Below are positions 1 to 5,095 of a stretch of 5,379 bases of DNA, one piece after another; the stretch's first letter is position 1; each line of letters opens with the position of its first letter. Where the stretch lies: NCBI GenBank assembly GCA_030635865.1, contig DAOVYA010000132.1, forward strand, positions 1 to 5,379, read 5' to 3'. Source of the stretch: Gammaproteobacteria bacterium. GTDB lineage: Bacteria; Pseudomonadota; Gammaproteobacteria; UBA9214. The translations under genes and the position numbers were made by a program. Under the pieces are notes generated by a model. It did no database searches and was not told where the DNA came from. It worked only from the letters and a program-made list of their open reading frames with translations.

Positions 1-134
1 ACATCGTCATCAAGACCGTCAAGGGTGGCGAGAAGGCCACGGATCATGTCTGGGAAGGCGCAGAAGGTCTGGAATGGACCGTGGCTTCACCGGCCCCGTA
101 CCACACTTTCGTGACGGCGCCGGAAGTCAAGTAA
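1..134 (+). CDS. ctaD: Cytochrome c oxidase subunit I (3' end only)
   Basis: This is the C-terminal 43 residues of the catalytic subunit of the aa3-type oxidase, cut by the window start. The reading frame begins at base 3 and ends with TAA at 132-134. The tail contains GLEWTVASPAPYHTF, which matches the very conserved C-terminal signature of bacterial subunit I (LEW..PSP.P.H.F). The full protein holds heme a, heme a3 and CuB in the inner membrane and reduces oxygen to water while pumping protons; none of those ligand residues lie in this fragment. The downstream genes for CtaG and subunit III confirm the assignment. The preceding residues (KGGEKATDHVWEGAEG) fit the soluble C-terminal extension seen in this family. 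Confidence 0.95.
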   Translation, partial: IVIKTVKGGEKATDHVWEGAEGLEWTVASPAPYHTFVTAPEVK

Positions 135-182
135 TACATCGGGTGCATGGGTTTTGGCGCACGCACCTGCTTTTGATTGGTG

Positions 183-299
183 ATGTCAATGACAGAACAG
201 GCTAACAGGCAGCGGTCCGGCAGATTGGTGGTTACCGTTGTCTTGCTGGTGCTGCTGGCACTGGGATTTTTTGCAGCCAGTTTTTTTGCGCTGGCATAG
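183..299 (+). CDS. Small single-helix membrane protein between ctaD and ctaG
   Basis: This short ORF encodes 38 residues: a polar, basic N-terminus (MSMTEQANRQRSGR) followed by one hydrophobic helix at about residues 15-37 (LVVTVVLLVLLALGFF and onward), ending in TAG. It lies 48 bases after ctaD and ends 5 bases before ctaG, so it is almost certainly co-transcribed with both. Tiny one-helix proteins at this position are common in proteobacterial oxidase clusters and are often annotated as cytochrome oxidase small assembly proteins; their exact role is not established. The start is uncertain: ATG at 183 is chosen, an in-frame ATG lies at 189 and a GTG at 180, and no clear Shine-Dalgarno sequence decides between them. 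An in-frame TGA at 174-176 rules out a longer protein. Function is inferred from position only. Confidence 0.7.
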   Translation: MSMTEQANRQRSGRLVVTVVLLVLLALGFFAASFFALA

Positions 300-304
300 C
301 AGCG

Positions 305-898
305 ATGGATACCGGCGAGCGTAGCGCAGCAAACAGGCGGGTTGTAAAACGGCTGGGTATTGCGGTTGTCGCCATGTTTGGATTTGGTTTTGCCATGGTG
401 CCGCTGTATGACGTTTTTTGCGACATCACCGGGATCAACGGCAAGACCGGCCGCATAGAAACGGAAGCTGCGCTGAGCCAGAAAGTGGATGAAGATCGCC
501 TGGTGACAGTGGAGTTCCTGTCATCGGTCAACAGCGAGTTGCCCTGGGAATTCAGGCCGATGGTGCGTCGTGTCAAGGTGCATCCCGGTGAAGTGACGGA
601 AGTAAGTTACTTCGCCAGGAACAAGACCGACAGGCTGATCGCAGGCCAGGCAATACCGAGCCTTGCACCGGGCCTGGCGGCAAAGTATTTCAACAAGACG
701 GAATGCTTTTGTTTTACCCGGCAGACACTGCAGCCGAACGAGAGCAAGAAGATGCCGCTACGGTTTGTCGTGGACCCGCATTTGCCGGAAGAGGTCAGGA
801 CAGTGTCATTGTCCTACACGTTCTTCCCGGCCGGGAATGAAAAACCGGGCATCGAATCAATTTCAATGGGGTCAGACTCGATTGATCCTGTTTTGTGA
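305..898 (+). CDS. ctaG: Cytochrome c oxidase assembly protein CtaG/Cox11 (copper chaperone for CuB)
   Basis: This is a 197-residue Cox11-family protein that delivers copper to the CuB site of subunit I from the periplasmic face of the inner membrane. One N-terminal helix (about residues 17-34) is followed by the family motif FGFAMVPLYDVFC, with Cys39. The immunoglobulin-like periplasmic domain carries the copper-binding ECFCF motif, Cys134 and Cys136, preceded by KYFNKT. The later segment (LPEEVRTVSLSYTFFPAG) is also typical. Length is near the usual 180-200. The last 12 residues (from Ile186, ISMGSDSIDPVL) are not conserved family sequence: they are encoded by the left arm and loop of an inverted-repeat element, which also supplies the TGA stop at 896-898. 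The start at 305 has only a weak ribosome site and lies 5 bases after the small upstream ORF, suggesting translational coupling. Confidence 0.95.
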   Translation: MDTGERSAANRRVVKRLGIAVVAMFGFGFAMVPLYDVFCDITGINGKTGRIETEAALSQKVDEDRLVTVEFLSSVNSELPWEFRPMVRRVKVHPGEVTEVSYFARNKTDRLIAGQAIPSLAPGLAAKYFNKTECFCFTRQTLQPNESKKMPLRFVVDPHLPEEVRTVSLSYTFFPAGNEKPGIESISMGSDSIDPVL

Positions 899-950
899 TA
901 ACAGTTTAAACAGGGGACAGGGATCAATCGAGTCTGACCCCCTTTGAAAT
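860..950. repeat. Palindromic (REP/MITE-like) element 1 at the ctaG 3' end
   Basis: This is a long inverted repeat. Bases 868-888 (GGGGTCAGAC...GATCC) are the exact reverse complement of 921-941, 21 of 21 bases, separated by 32 bases. With single mismatches or one-base gaps the arms extend outward to ATTTCAA at 860 and TTTGAAAT ending at 950. The loop contains the ctaG stop codon and the sequence AAACAGGGGACAGG. There is no T-tract after the right arm, so it does not look like an intrinsic terminator, although it would fold strongly in RNA. The right outer end (GTCTGACCCCCTTTGA) closely resembles that of the second element near 5049. Such GGGG(T/A)CAGAC palindromes resemble the repeats associated with REP-associated tyrosine transposases; that family link is inference from memory. 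Confidence 0.75.
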
Positions 951-996
951 AAAAGAATTTTTAATTGAATGAACTTGTATAGAGAGGGAGTTACCA

Positions 997-1188
997 ATGT
1001 CAGCATCTAATGGGGGTTACTACCTGCCGGAACCCAGTCACTGGCCCATCGTGGGCTCAGTCGGTCTGTTTCTCATGCTGGGCGGTTTTGCCAATTTTCT
1101 GCACGGTGGGACCTGGATCGTCATGGCGGTCGGCGCAGCAGTCATTATTTTCATGCTGTTTGGCTGGTTCGGTACCGTGAGCAGTTAG
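997..1188 (+). CDS. ctaE: Cytochrome c oxidase subunit III, N-terminal part (helices 1-2), ended by an in-frame TAG
   Basis: This 63-residue product carries the first two transmembrane helices of subunit III: helix 1 at about residues 16-35 (after the family-like start YYLPEPSHWPIVGS) and helix 2 at about 40-59 (TWIVMAVGAAVIIFMLFGWF). A good ribosome site, GAGGGAG at 984-990, lies 6 bases before the ATG. Translation reaches TAG at 1186-1188, after FGWFGTVSS. The same frame then continues as SQAGKYNSQVD into the rest of the protein with no frameshift. Compared with family members I recall (FGWFGAVIRESRAGLYSPQMD), the TAG falls exactly at the Glu of the ES pair, so one base change from GAG would explain it. 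It could be a recent nonsense mutation, a sequencing error, a read-through site or a genuinely split subunit. Read together with the next entry, the full gene is 997-1860. Confidence 0.85.
   Translation: MSASNGGYYLPEPSHWPIVGSVGLFLMLGGFANFLHGGTWIVMAVGAAVIIFMLFGWFGTVSS
1186..1188 (+). other. In-frame amber codon inside the subunit III gene
   Basis: This TAG interrupts an otherwise intact frame running from 997 to 1860. The residue spacing on both sides matches the family without insertion or deletion (V-x-x-stop-S-x-A-G against V-x-x-E-S-x-A-G), so it is a substitution and not an indel. The base after the stop is A (TAG-A), and no obvious read-through hairpin follows immediately. TAG also ends three normal genes here (299, 1860 and 4995), so a genome-wide reassignment of TAG is unlikely. 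Confidence 0.85.
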
Positions 1189-1215
1189 AGTCAGGCCGGC
1201 AAGTACAACAGCCAG

Positions 1216-1860
1216 GTGGATATGTCGTTCCGCTGGGGCATGGGCTGGTTCATTTTTTCCGAGGTGATGTTCTTCGCGGCCTTCTTTGGCGCCCTGTTCT
1301 ATGCCCGGATATTCTCCGTGCCCTGGCTCGGTGGAGCATCCAACAACGTCATGACCAACGAGCTGTTATGGCCGGCCTTTGAGGCTATCTGGCCTACCAA
1401 TGGTCCTGGTGCCGTGGGCGGGGACTACACCTCGATGGGCGCCTGGGGTATCCCGGCCATTAATACCCTGATCCTGCTGTCCAGTGGCGTGACCGTAACC
1501 TGGGCGCACTGGGGTCTGAAGAAAGCTGATCGTACCCAGTTGATCCTGGGCCTGATGGCAACGGTTGCCCTCGGCTTCCTGTTCATCGGCTTACAGGCCT
1601 ATGAGTACATTCATGCCTATAGTGAACTGAACCTGACGCTTGAATCCGGGATGTACGGCACGACCTTCTTCATGTTGACCGGTTTCCACGGGTTGCATGT
1701 GACGCTGGGGGCCACGATGCTGACGGTTATCCTGCTGCGCGCCATGAAAGGGCACTTCACCGAAGAAAACCACTTCGCATTTGAGGCCGTTGCCTGGTAC
1801 TGGCACTTCGTGGACGTGGTCTGGCTGGGTCTGTTTATATTCGTTTACTGGCTGGTTTAG
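1216..1860 (+). CDS. ctaE: Cytochrome c oxidase subunit III, C-terminal part (helices 3-7)
   Basis: Up to 214 residues follow the amber codon in the same frame. They carry the five-helix bundle of subunit III: helices at about residues 10-31, 79-98, 108-131, 149-174 and 190-213. Conserved signatures are intact: SFRWGMGWFIFSEVMFFAAFF, including the Glu (residue 16) equivalent to the carbodiimide-reactive Glu of mitochondrial subunit III, then YEYIHAY, TGFHGLHVTLG (155-165) and WYWHFVDVVWLGLFIFVYW at the end. No decay is visible. If translated separately, the start would be GTG at 1216 or ATG at 1222. AGGTG at 1214-1218 is a weak, closely spaced ribosome site for the latter, and re-initiation 27-33 bases after the stop is possible. 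Otherwise expression needs read-through from the ATG at 997. Subunit III stabilises subunit I and its proton uptake in the inner membrane. Confidence 0.9.
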   Translation: MDMSFRWGMGWFIFSEVMFFAAFFGALFYARIFSVPWLGGASNNVMTNELLWPAFEAIWPTNGPGAVGGDYTSMGAWGIPAINTLILLSSGVTVTWAHWGLKKADRTQLILGLMATVALGFLFIGLQAYEYIHAYSELNLTLESGMYGTTFFMLTGFHGLHVTLGATMLTVILLRAMKGHFTEENHFAFEAVAWYWHFVDVVWLGLFIFVYWLV

Positions 1861-1878
1861 TTGACGACTGTACTGACT

Positions 1879-1908
1879 AAAAAGGGCGCTGCTTGCAGCG
1901 CCCTTTTT
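1879..1908. terminator. Bidirectional intrinsic terminator after subunit III
   Basis: A nearly perfect hairpin: AAAAAGGGCGCTG at 1879-1891 pairs with CAGCGCCCTTTTT at 1896-1908 around a 4-base CTTG loop. The GC-rich stem is flanked by five A on the left and five T on the right, so it can end transcription in both directions. It sits 18 bases after the subunit III stop and 54 bases beyond the stop of the convergent DUF2909 gene, as expected for a shared terminator between convergent units. Confidence 0.92.
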
Positions 1909-1962
1909 GTTGCTATCTGAATCTCATCCGCGACAGGGTTTGCCGCAAACGATTTGAAAGGA

Positions 1963-2175
1963 TTAGCCCGGTACAACCCCGTGCGGTTGCAACAGTCCGG
2001 TGGCATACCCGACCATCAGCAGCACGAACAGCAGTACCGACAGGCTGATACGCAGGGTAAGGGCCCTGACGGTTTTTTCCGAGGTGCCCTTGTCCTTGAC
2101 CAGGTAAAACAGTCCGCTAAACAGGCTGCCGATAATGAAAATCAGGAACAGGACGACGATGATCTTGGTATACAT
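1963..2175 (-). CDS. DUF2909 family twin-transmembrane protein
   Basis: This reverse-strand gene encodes 70 residues with two hydrophobic helices (about 4-26 and 42-61) joined by a short basic, polar loop (KDKGTSEKTVRALTLR). The pattern SLFSGLFYLVKDKG...TVRALTLRISLSVLLF, ending in LLQPHG, matches the DUF2909 family, which is regularly found inside gammaproteobacterial cytochrome oxidase clusters between the subunit III and SURF1 genes. Its role is unknown; a part in oxidase assembly is inferred only from this recurring location. It converges with subunit III onto the bidirectional terminator and diverges from the SURF1 gene, 55 bases apart. No strong Shine-Dalgarno sequence is visible before its ATG. 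The forward-strand ORF covering the same bases is hydrophilic, low-complexity and a shadow. Confidence 0.88.
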   Translation of the reverse strand: MYTKIIVVLFLIFIIGSLFSGLFYLVKDKGTSEKTVRALTLRISLSVLLFVLLMVGYATGLLQPHGVVPG

Positions 2176-2230
2176 GATGTGAGTGGCTCGGTTGGACAGT
2201 GTTAGTGATTATAGCAAAACAGGTAACGTG

Positions 2231-2965
2231 ATGAGAATTGGTGCGTTTGATTTCAATCCCGGGTTCTGGCCGAGTATCGTCACCCTGGCCCTGTTGCCTT
2301 TCCTTGCCGGGCTGGGCATCTGGCAACTGGAGCGCGCCAGCTGGAAGCAGGGGCTGGTTGATCAGCATGCCGAGAGCGCCCGACAACCGCCCCTGCTGCT
2401 TCAGTCATTGCTTGCCCGGGATGAACCACTCCAGTATCGCCAGGTCACGGTACGCGGCCGCTATGACCTGGAGCACCAGCTGTTACTGGACAACCGGACA
2501 TTCAAGGGACATGCCGGCTATCACGTGCTGACGCCGCTGTTGCTGGGTGACCGGGAAAATGCGGTTCTGGTGAACCGTGGCTGGGTGCCAGTGGGGAAGT
2601 ATCGCTCGCGCTTGCCGGAATTGCCGGGACCGGCAGGAGAGTTGATGGTGTATGCGAGCATCAAGCTGCCGCCTGAAAAGCTGTTCAGACTGGATGCGGT
2701 GGAAGAGGTTCATGAAGGCTGGCCGCAAGTCGTGCAGCAGATGAAGCTGTCAGAACTGGAACAGCGTTTGGGCTATTCGCTGTTGCCGGTGATTTTACTG
2801 CTGGACCCGGTGGACGAATACGGCTTTGTGCGGGAGTGGAAGGCGGTCTACGGCGTCACCCCGGGCAAGCACCGCGCTTATGCCTTGCAGTGGTTTATGC
2901 TCGCCCTGGTGTTATTGATGATCTACATTGGTGTGAATTCAAAACGAATATCAGATGAGACCTGA
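2231..2965 (+). CDS. SURF1 family cytochrome oxidase biogenesis protein
   Basis: This is a 244-residue SURF1 (Shy1) homolog, an inner-membrane protein that helps insert heme a into subunit I. It shows the expected two-helix architecture with a large periplasmic domain between the helices: helix 1 at about 13-30, running into GLGIWQLERASWK (27-39), and helix 2 at about 217-235. Family motifs are LLLDNRTFKGHAGYHVLTPL (84-103), VNRGWVP (114-120) and the pre-helix PGKHRAYALQWF (211-222). ATG at 2231 is chosen because AGGTAA at 2221-2226 lies just upstream and because the protein then starts like other SURF1 proteins (FDFNPGFWPS); an in-frame GTG at 2183 would add 16 non-conserved residues. It opens the second forward block. 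Its end overlaps or nearly touches the next gene, indicating co-transcription. Confidence 0.93.
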   Translation: MRIGAFDFNPGFWPSIVTLALLPFLAGLGIWQLERASWKQGLVDQHAESARQPPLLLQSLLARDEPLQYRQVTVRGRYDLEHQLLLDNRTFKGHAGYHVLTPLLLGDRENAVLVNRGWVPVGKYRSRLPELPGPAGELMVYASIKLPPEKLFRLDAVEEVHEGWPQVVQQMKLSELEQRLGYSLLPVILLLDPVDEYGFVREWKAVYGVTPGKHRAYALQWFMLALVLLMIYIGVNSKRISDET

Positions 2966-2975
2966 CGGAAAGACA

Positions 2976-3638
2976 ATGATCAAGCGTACACAATTTTCAG
3001 TATCCGCGGGCCTGCACTCTGCCCGCCGGCAAATGGGCTTTCTGAGTTCGCGCCAGGGACTGGTGCTGCTGTTACTTATCTTCCTGGCACCGACCTTTGT
3101 TGCATGGGTCATGCATCACAGCGGCGAGGGAGGCTGGCAGCCTTCAGGGACCACGAATCACGGGGTCCTGGTGCATCCGGCCCGGCCCTTGAGCCTGCCG
3201 GTGGAGATACTTGCCGGTGATGCGCCGTTGAACGATTACCTGCAGGGCAAATGGACGCTTTTGTATGTTGGTGATGGCGATTGTGATGCTGTCTGTAATA
3301 CCAATCTCTACAATATGCGCCAGGTGCGTATTGCGCAAAACGAGGAGATGCGGCGGGTACAGCGTCTTTTCCTGTTGCGCAGTGAAACGATACCGGGGGC
3401 GCTGGCAAGCCTGCTCGAACGGGAGTATTCAAAAATGACCGTCGCCAGGGTCACGGCGGAGCAGGCTCAACAAATTAAGCCTGATTTTCTGATCGATGGC
3501 GTTTCCATGCAGGGCGCAGAGCGGGTCTACATCATCGATCCGCTGGGTAATCTCATGATGTATTACCCGCCGGGTGCAGACCCGGGCGGCATGCTTAAAG
3601 ACATGAAAAAGTTGCTGAAGTACTCGAAGATCGGCTAA
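2976..3638 (+). CDS. Membrane-anchored SCO/thioredoxin-like protein of the oxidase cluster
   Basis: This encodes 220 residues with a basic N-terminus, one membrane helix (about 28-46, [17 protein letters not shown]) and a periplasmic domain. [25 protein letters not shown] (93-117) has the strand-then-CxxxC layout (Cys103, Cys107) of SCO copper chaperones. [18 protein letters not shown] (183-200) resembles the late SCO strand pair. The His that SCO proteins use as a third copper ligand, normally just before that strand, is not seen: the local sequence is [13 protein letters not shown]. Similar uncharacterised proteins occur between SURF1 and ctaA/ctaB in Pseudomonas-type clusters. A thiol or copper role in oxidase assembly is inference. 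ATG at 2976 is preferred for its GGAAAG upstream; ATG at 2955, overlapping SURF1, would add 7 residues. The stop overlaps the ctaB start. Confidence 0.82.
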   Translation: MIKRTQFSVSAGLHSARRQMGFLSSRQGLVLLLLIFLAPTFVAWVMHHSGEGGWQPSGTTNHGVLVHPARPLSLPVEILAGDAPLNDYLQGKWTLLYVGDGDCDAVCNTNLYNMRQVRIAQNEEMRRVQRLFLLRSETIPGALASLLEREYSKMTVARVTAEQAQQIKPDFLIDGVSMQGAERVYIIDPLGNLMMYYPPGADPGGMLKDMKKLLKYSKIG

Positions 3639-4516
3639 TGAGTGGCCTGGCAACAAGTTATCTAGACCTGTGTAAGCTGAAGGTCGTGGCGCTGATTGTA
3701 TTCACCGCCATGGTCGGCATGTTCATGGCCACATCACCGCCGGGCATGGTGCCCTGGGACGTATTGTTGTTTGGCAACCTGGGCATCGGCATGGCGGCAT
3801 CCGCGGCTGCCGCGATCAACCACGTACTTGATGCGCGCGAAGACGCAAAAATGGCGCGCACCAATGCGCGCCCGCTGCCACTGGGCAAGATCAGCAGTCG
3901 CCAGGCGATGGTATTTGCCTGTCTGCTCGGTACGTTGTCCATGGTGGTCCTGGTTGTGCTGGTGAACCCGCTGACCGCTGTGCTCACATTTATTTCACTG
4001 GTGGGTTACGCCGTGGTGTACACCATGTACCTGAAGCGCGCGACCCCGCAGAACATCGTCATCGGCGGTGCCGCCGGTGCCGCACCCCCCGTCCTCGGCT
4101 GGGCAGCGGTCACCAACACGATCGATCCGCATGCACTGTTGCTGTTTCTGATAATCTTTATCTGGACACCGCCGCACTTCTGGGCGCTCGCGATTCATCG
4201 CCGCGAGGAGTACGCCAGGGTGGATATCCCGATGCTGCCGGTGACGCATGGCGTACCGTTCACCCGCCTGCAGATCCTGCTCTATACCATCATGCTGCTG
4301 GTCGTGAGCGTGTTGCCGTTTGCCACGCACATGAGCGGGCTGTTCTACCTGGTCGGCGCACTGCTGCTGGGTTGCGGTTTTCTCTACTACGCCGTTTTGT
4401 TAATGAGAGGAAATGACGAGAGCGTGGCCATGAAGACATTCGGTTATTCCATCTGGTACCTGATGGCTATTTTTGCAATATTGCTGGTGGATCATTATTT
4501 ACCGTTATTATCTTGA
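3638..4516 (+). CDS. ctaB: Protoheme IX farnesyltransferase (heme O synthase)
   Basis: This 292-residue polytopic UbiA-superfamily prenyltransferase transfers a farnesyl group to heme B to make heme O, the precursor of heme A, in the inner membrane. The first polyprenyl-diphosphate/Mg-binding motif is [15 protein letters not shown], with Asn61, Asp65 and Asp69. Further family signatures are [25 protein letters not shown] (131-155), [12 protein letters not shown] (175-186) and [10 protein letters not shown] (196-205). About nine hydrophobic helices span the chain, and the length is normal for the family. The ATG overlaps the TAA of the preceding gene by one base (TAATG), a classic sign of translational coupling. 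No heme A synthase gene lies next to it in this window, although ctaA is its usual upstream neighbour in this cluster type. Confidence 0.96.
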   Translation: MSGLATSYLDLCKLKVVALIVFTAMVGMFMATSPPGMVPWDVLLFGNLGIGMAASAAAAINHVLDAREDAKMARTNARPLPLGKISSRQAMVFACLLGTLSMVVLVVLVNPLTAVLTFISLVGYAVVYTMYLKRATPQNIVIGGAAGAAPPVLGWAAVTNTIDPHALLLFLIIFIWTPPHFWALAIHRREEYARVDIPMLPVTHGVPFTRLQILLYTIMLLVVSVLPFATHMSGLFYLVGALLLGCGFLYYAVLLMRGNDESVAMKTFGYSIWYLMAIFAILLVDHYLPLLS

Positions 4517-4532
4517 GAGGCGCTGCTCTGTT

Positions 4533-4566
4533 CGTCATTGCGAGGAACAAAGTGACAAAGCAACCT
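4533..4566. repeat. Dispersed-repeat-like sequence (GTCATTGCGAGG type) after ctaB
   Basis: The spacer between ctaB and the cupin holds CGTCATTGCGAGGAACAAAG followed by TGACAAAGCAACCT. This closely resembles a short repeat I recall from intergenic regions of many unrelated bacteria (CGTCATTGCGAGGAnCGAAG, then nGACGAAGCAATCT). It has internal inverted pairings, GTCA with TGAC and TTGC with GCAA, and could fold as an imperfect hairpin. It shows several G-to-A differences from the remembered consensus, so it may be a decayed copy. Identity as a repeat is from memory and cannot be tested with one copy. Confidence 0.55.
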
Positions 4567-4572
4567 GATTAC

Positions 4573-4579
4573 AGGAGAG
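4573..4579 (+). promoter_or_regulatory. Shine-Dalgarno sequence fixing the cupin start
   Basis: AGGAGAG lies 5 bases before ATG 4585. This strong site decides the start of the cupin gene in favour of 4585; the longer frame that opens at 4513 would read through the dispersed-repeat-like sequence. Confidence 0.8.
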
Positions 4580-4584
4580 TACCT

Positions 4585-4995
4585 ATGTCCCGGGTTAAGG
4601 CAGGTAAGAATACCAACGTGACTTCTGCAACAAGCAGGGTTTGGGATAACCACATTGCAGTTCCCGACACCCCGGCAGGATTTACCGTCAGGACAACGTT
4701 TCCTGAAAACCCGGATGGCGTGGAAGTGATGCTGGAACAGTGGGATGCAGGCAGCGAGGAGCCGCCACATTCACACCCGGGCGATGACATGACGGTGGTC
4801 ATTGAGGGCAGGATGTCCATCCAGTTTTATACCATGGGGGTCAATGGCCTTGAGCCTGACGGTGACAAGGTAATCCTCAACAAGGGCGACAGCGGCTACG
4901 TCAAGGCCGGCAGAATACACGACGCCAAATATATCGAAGACTGCAAACTCGTCTACGTCCACGACAAGGGTTTTGGTTTCGAGCCGCACGGCTAG
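4585..4995 (+). CDS. Small single-domain cupin protein
   Basis: This is a 136-residue protein with one cupin beta-barrel. Motif 1 is PPHSHPGDDMTVVIEGRM: His62 and His64, Asp68 in place of the usual Glu, then Gly75, matching HxHx3(D/E)x6G. Motif 2 is GDSGYVKAGRIHDAKY, with Gly101, Gly109 and His112, and a Tyr where the classical Asn would be. The metal ligands His62, His64 and His112 are therefore present, with Asp68 a likely fourth. There is no signal peptide or membrane helix, so it is probably cytoplasmic. Substrate and reaction cannot be told; small cupins range from dioxygenases and isomerases to binding proteins. It follows ctaB by 68 bases with its own strong ribosome site. A link to the oxidase is not shown by sequence. 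Its TAG stop overlaps the first base of the downstream inverted repeat. Confidence 0.85.
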   Translation: MSRVKAGKNTNVTSATSRVWDNHIAVPDTPAGFTVRTTFPENPDGVEVMLEQWDAGSEEPPHSHPGDDMTVVIEGRMSIQFYTMGVNGLEPDGDKVILNKGDSGYVKAGRIHDAKYIEDCKLVYVHDKGFGFEPHG

Positions 4996-5056
4996 GGACA
5001 GACCACGTTTTCGTGTGAGGGCCTGCCAAATCAGACTGAAAAACGTGGTCTGTCCC
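4995..5056. repeat. Palindromic (REP/MITE-like) element 2 after the cupin gene
   Basis: GGGACAGACCACGTTTT at 4995-5011 is the exact reverse complement of 5040-5056 (17 of 17), with a 28-base loop. The flank to the right continues as CCATTTGATAAT. The right end, GTCTGTCCCCCATTTGA, parallels GTCTGACCCCCTTTGA of the element at 860-950, so the two are probably related elements with different inner arm sequences. The left end begins in the cupin stop codon. No T-tract follows the right arm, so it is not a standard terminator, but the hairpin could still protect or attenuate the transcript. Confidence 0.75.
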
Positions 5057-5095
5057 CCATTTGATAATCTTTCTAAAGAAAACCGGAGGGGCTGT

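Noticed and set aside
135..182. A possible hairpin between ctaD and the small ORF (GGTGC at 142-146 with GCACC downstream).
   Set aside because: The stem is only about 5 pairs with a long loop and no T-tract, which is too weak to call a terminator or regulatory element.
868..941. Palindrome 1 as an intrinsic terminator of ctaG.
   Set aside because: The right arm is followed by CTTTGAAATAAAAG and not by a T-run, and the stop codon lies in its loop; a mobile-type repeat fits better.
941..996. A promoter for the subunit III gene in the AT-rich stretch after palindrome 1 (TTGAAA at 944-949, TATAGA at 978-983).
   Set aside because: The boxes are 28 bases apart, and no properly spaced pair was found. 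Only the ribosome site at 984-990 is supported.
1186..1188. Genome-wide reassignment of TAG (for example pyrrolysine) to explain the amber codon.
   Set aside because: TAG is the natural final stop of three other genes in the window (297-299, 1858-1860, 4993-4995), and the affected residue is a Glu in the family, with no functional reason for a special amino acid.
1180..1215. A frameshift explanation for the subunit III break, because another frame reads GAG TCA near the stop.
   Set aside because: Both halves are in the same frame and the residue count between conserved positions is unchanged, so no indel is needed.
1954..2205. An 83-codon forward ORF opposite the DUF2909 gene.
   Set aside because: The product is Gln/Asp-rich and unlike any family I know; the reverse-strand frame is a typical two-helix DUF2909 protein.
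2176..2230. Divergent promoters between DUF2909 and SURF1 (TTGGAC at 2192-2197 and TTATAG near 2209).
   Set aside because: Spacing between the candidate boxes is about 11-12 bases instead of 16-18, and the transcript would start almost at the SURF1 ATG. Promoters are expected here, but I cannot point to convincing boxes.
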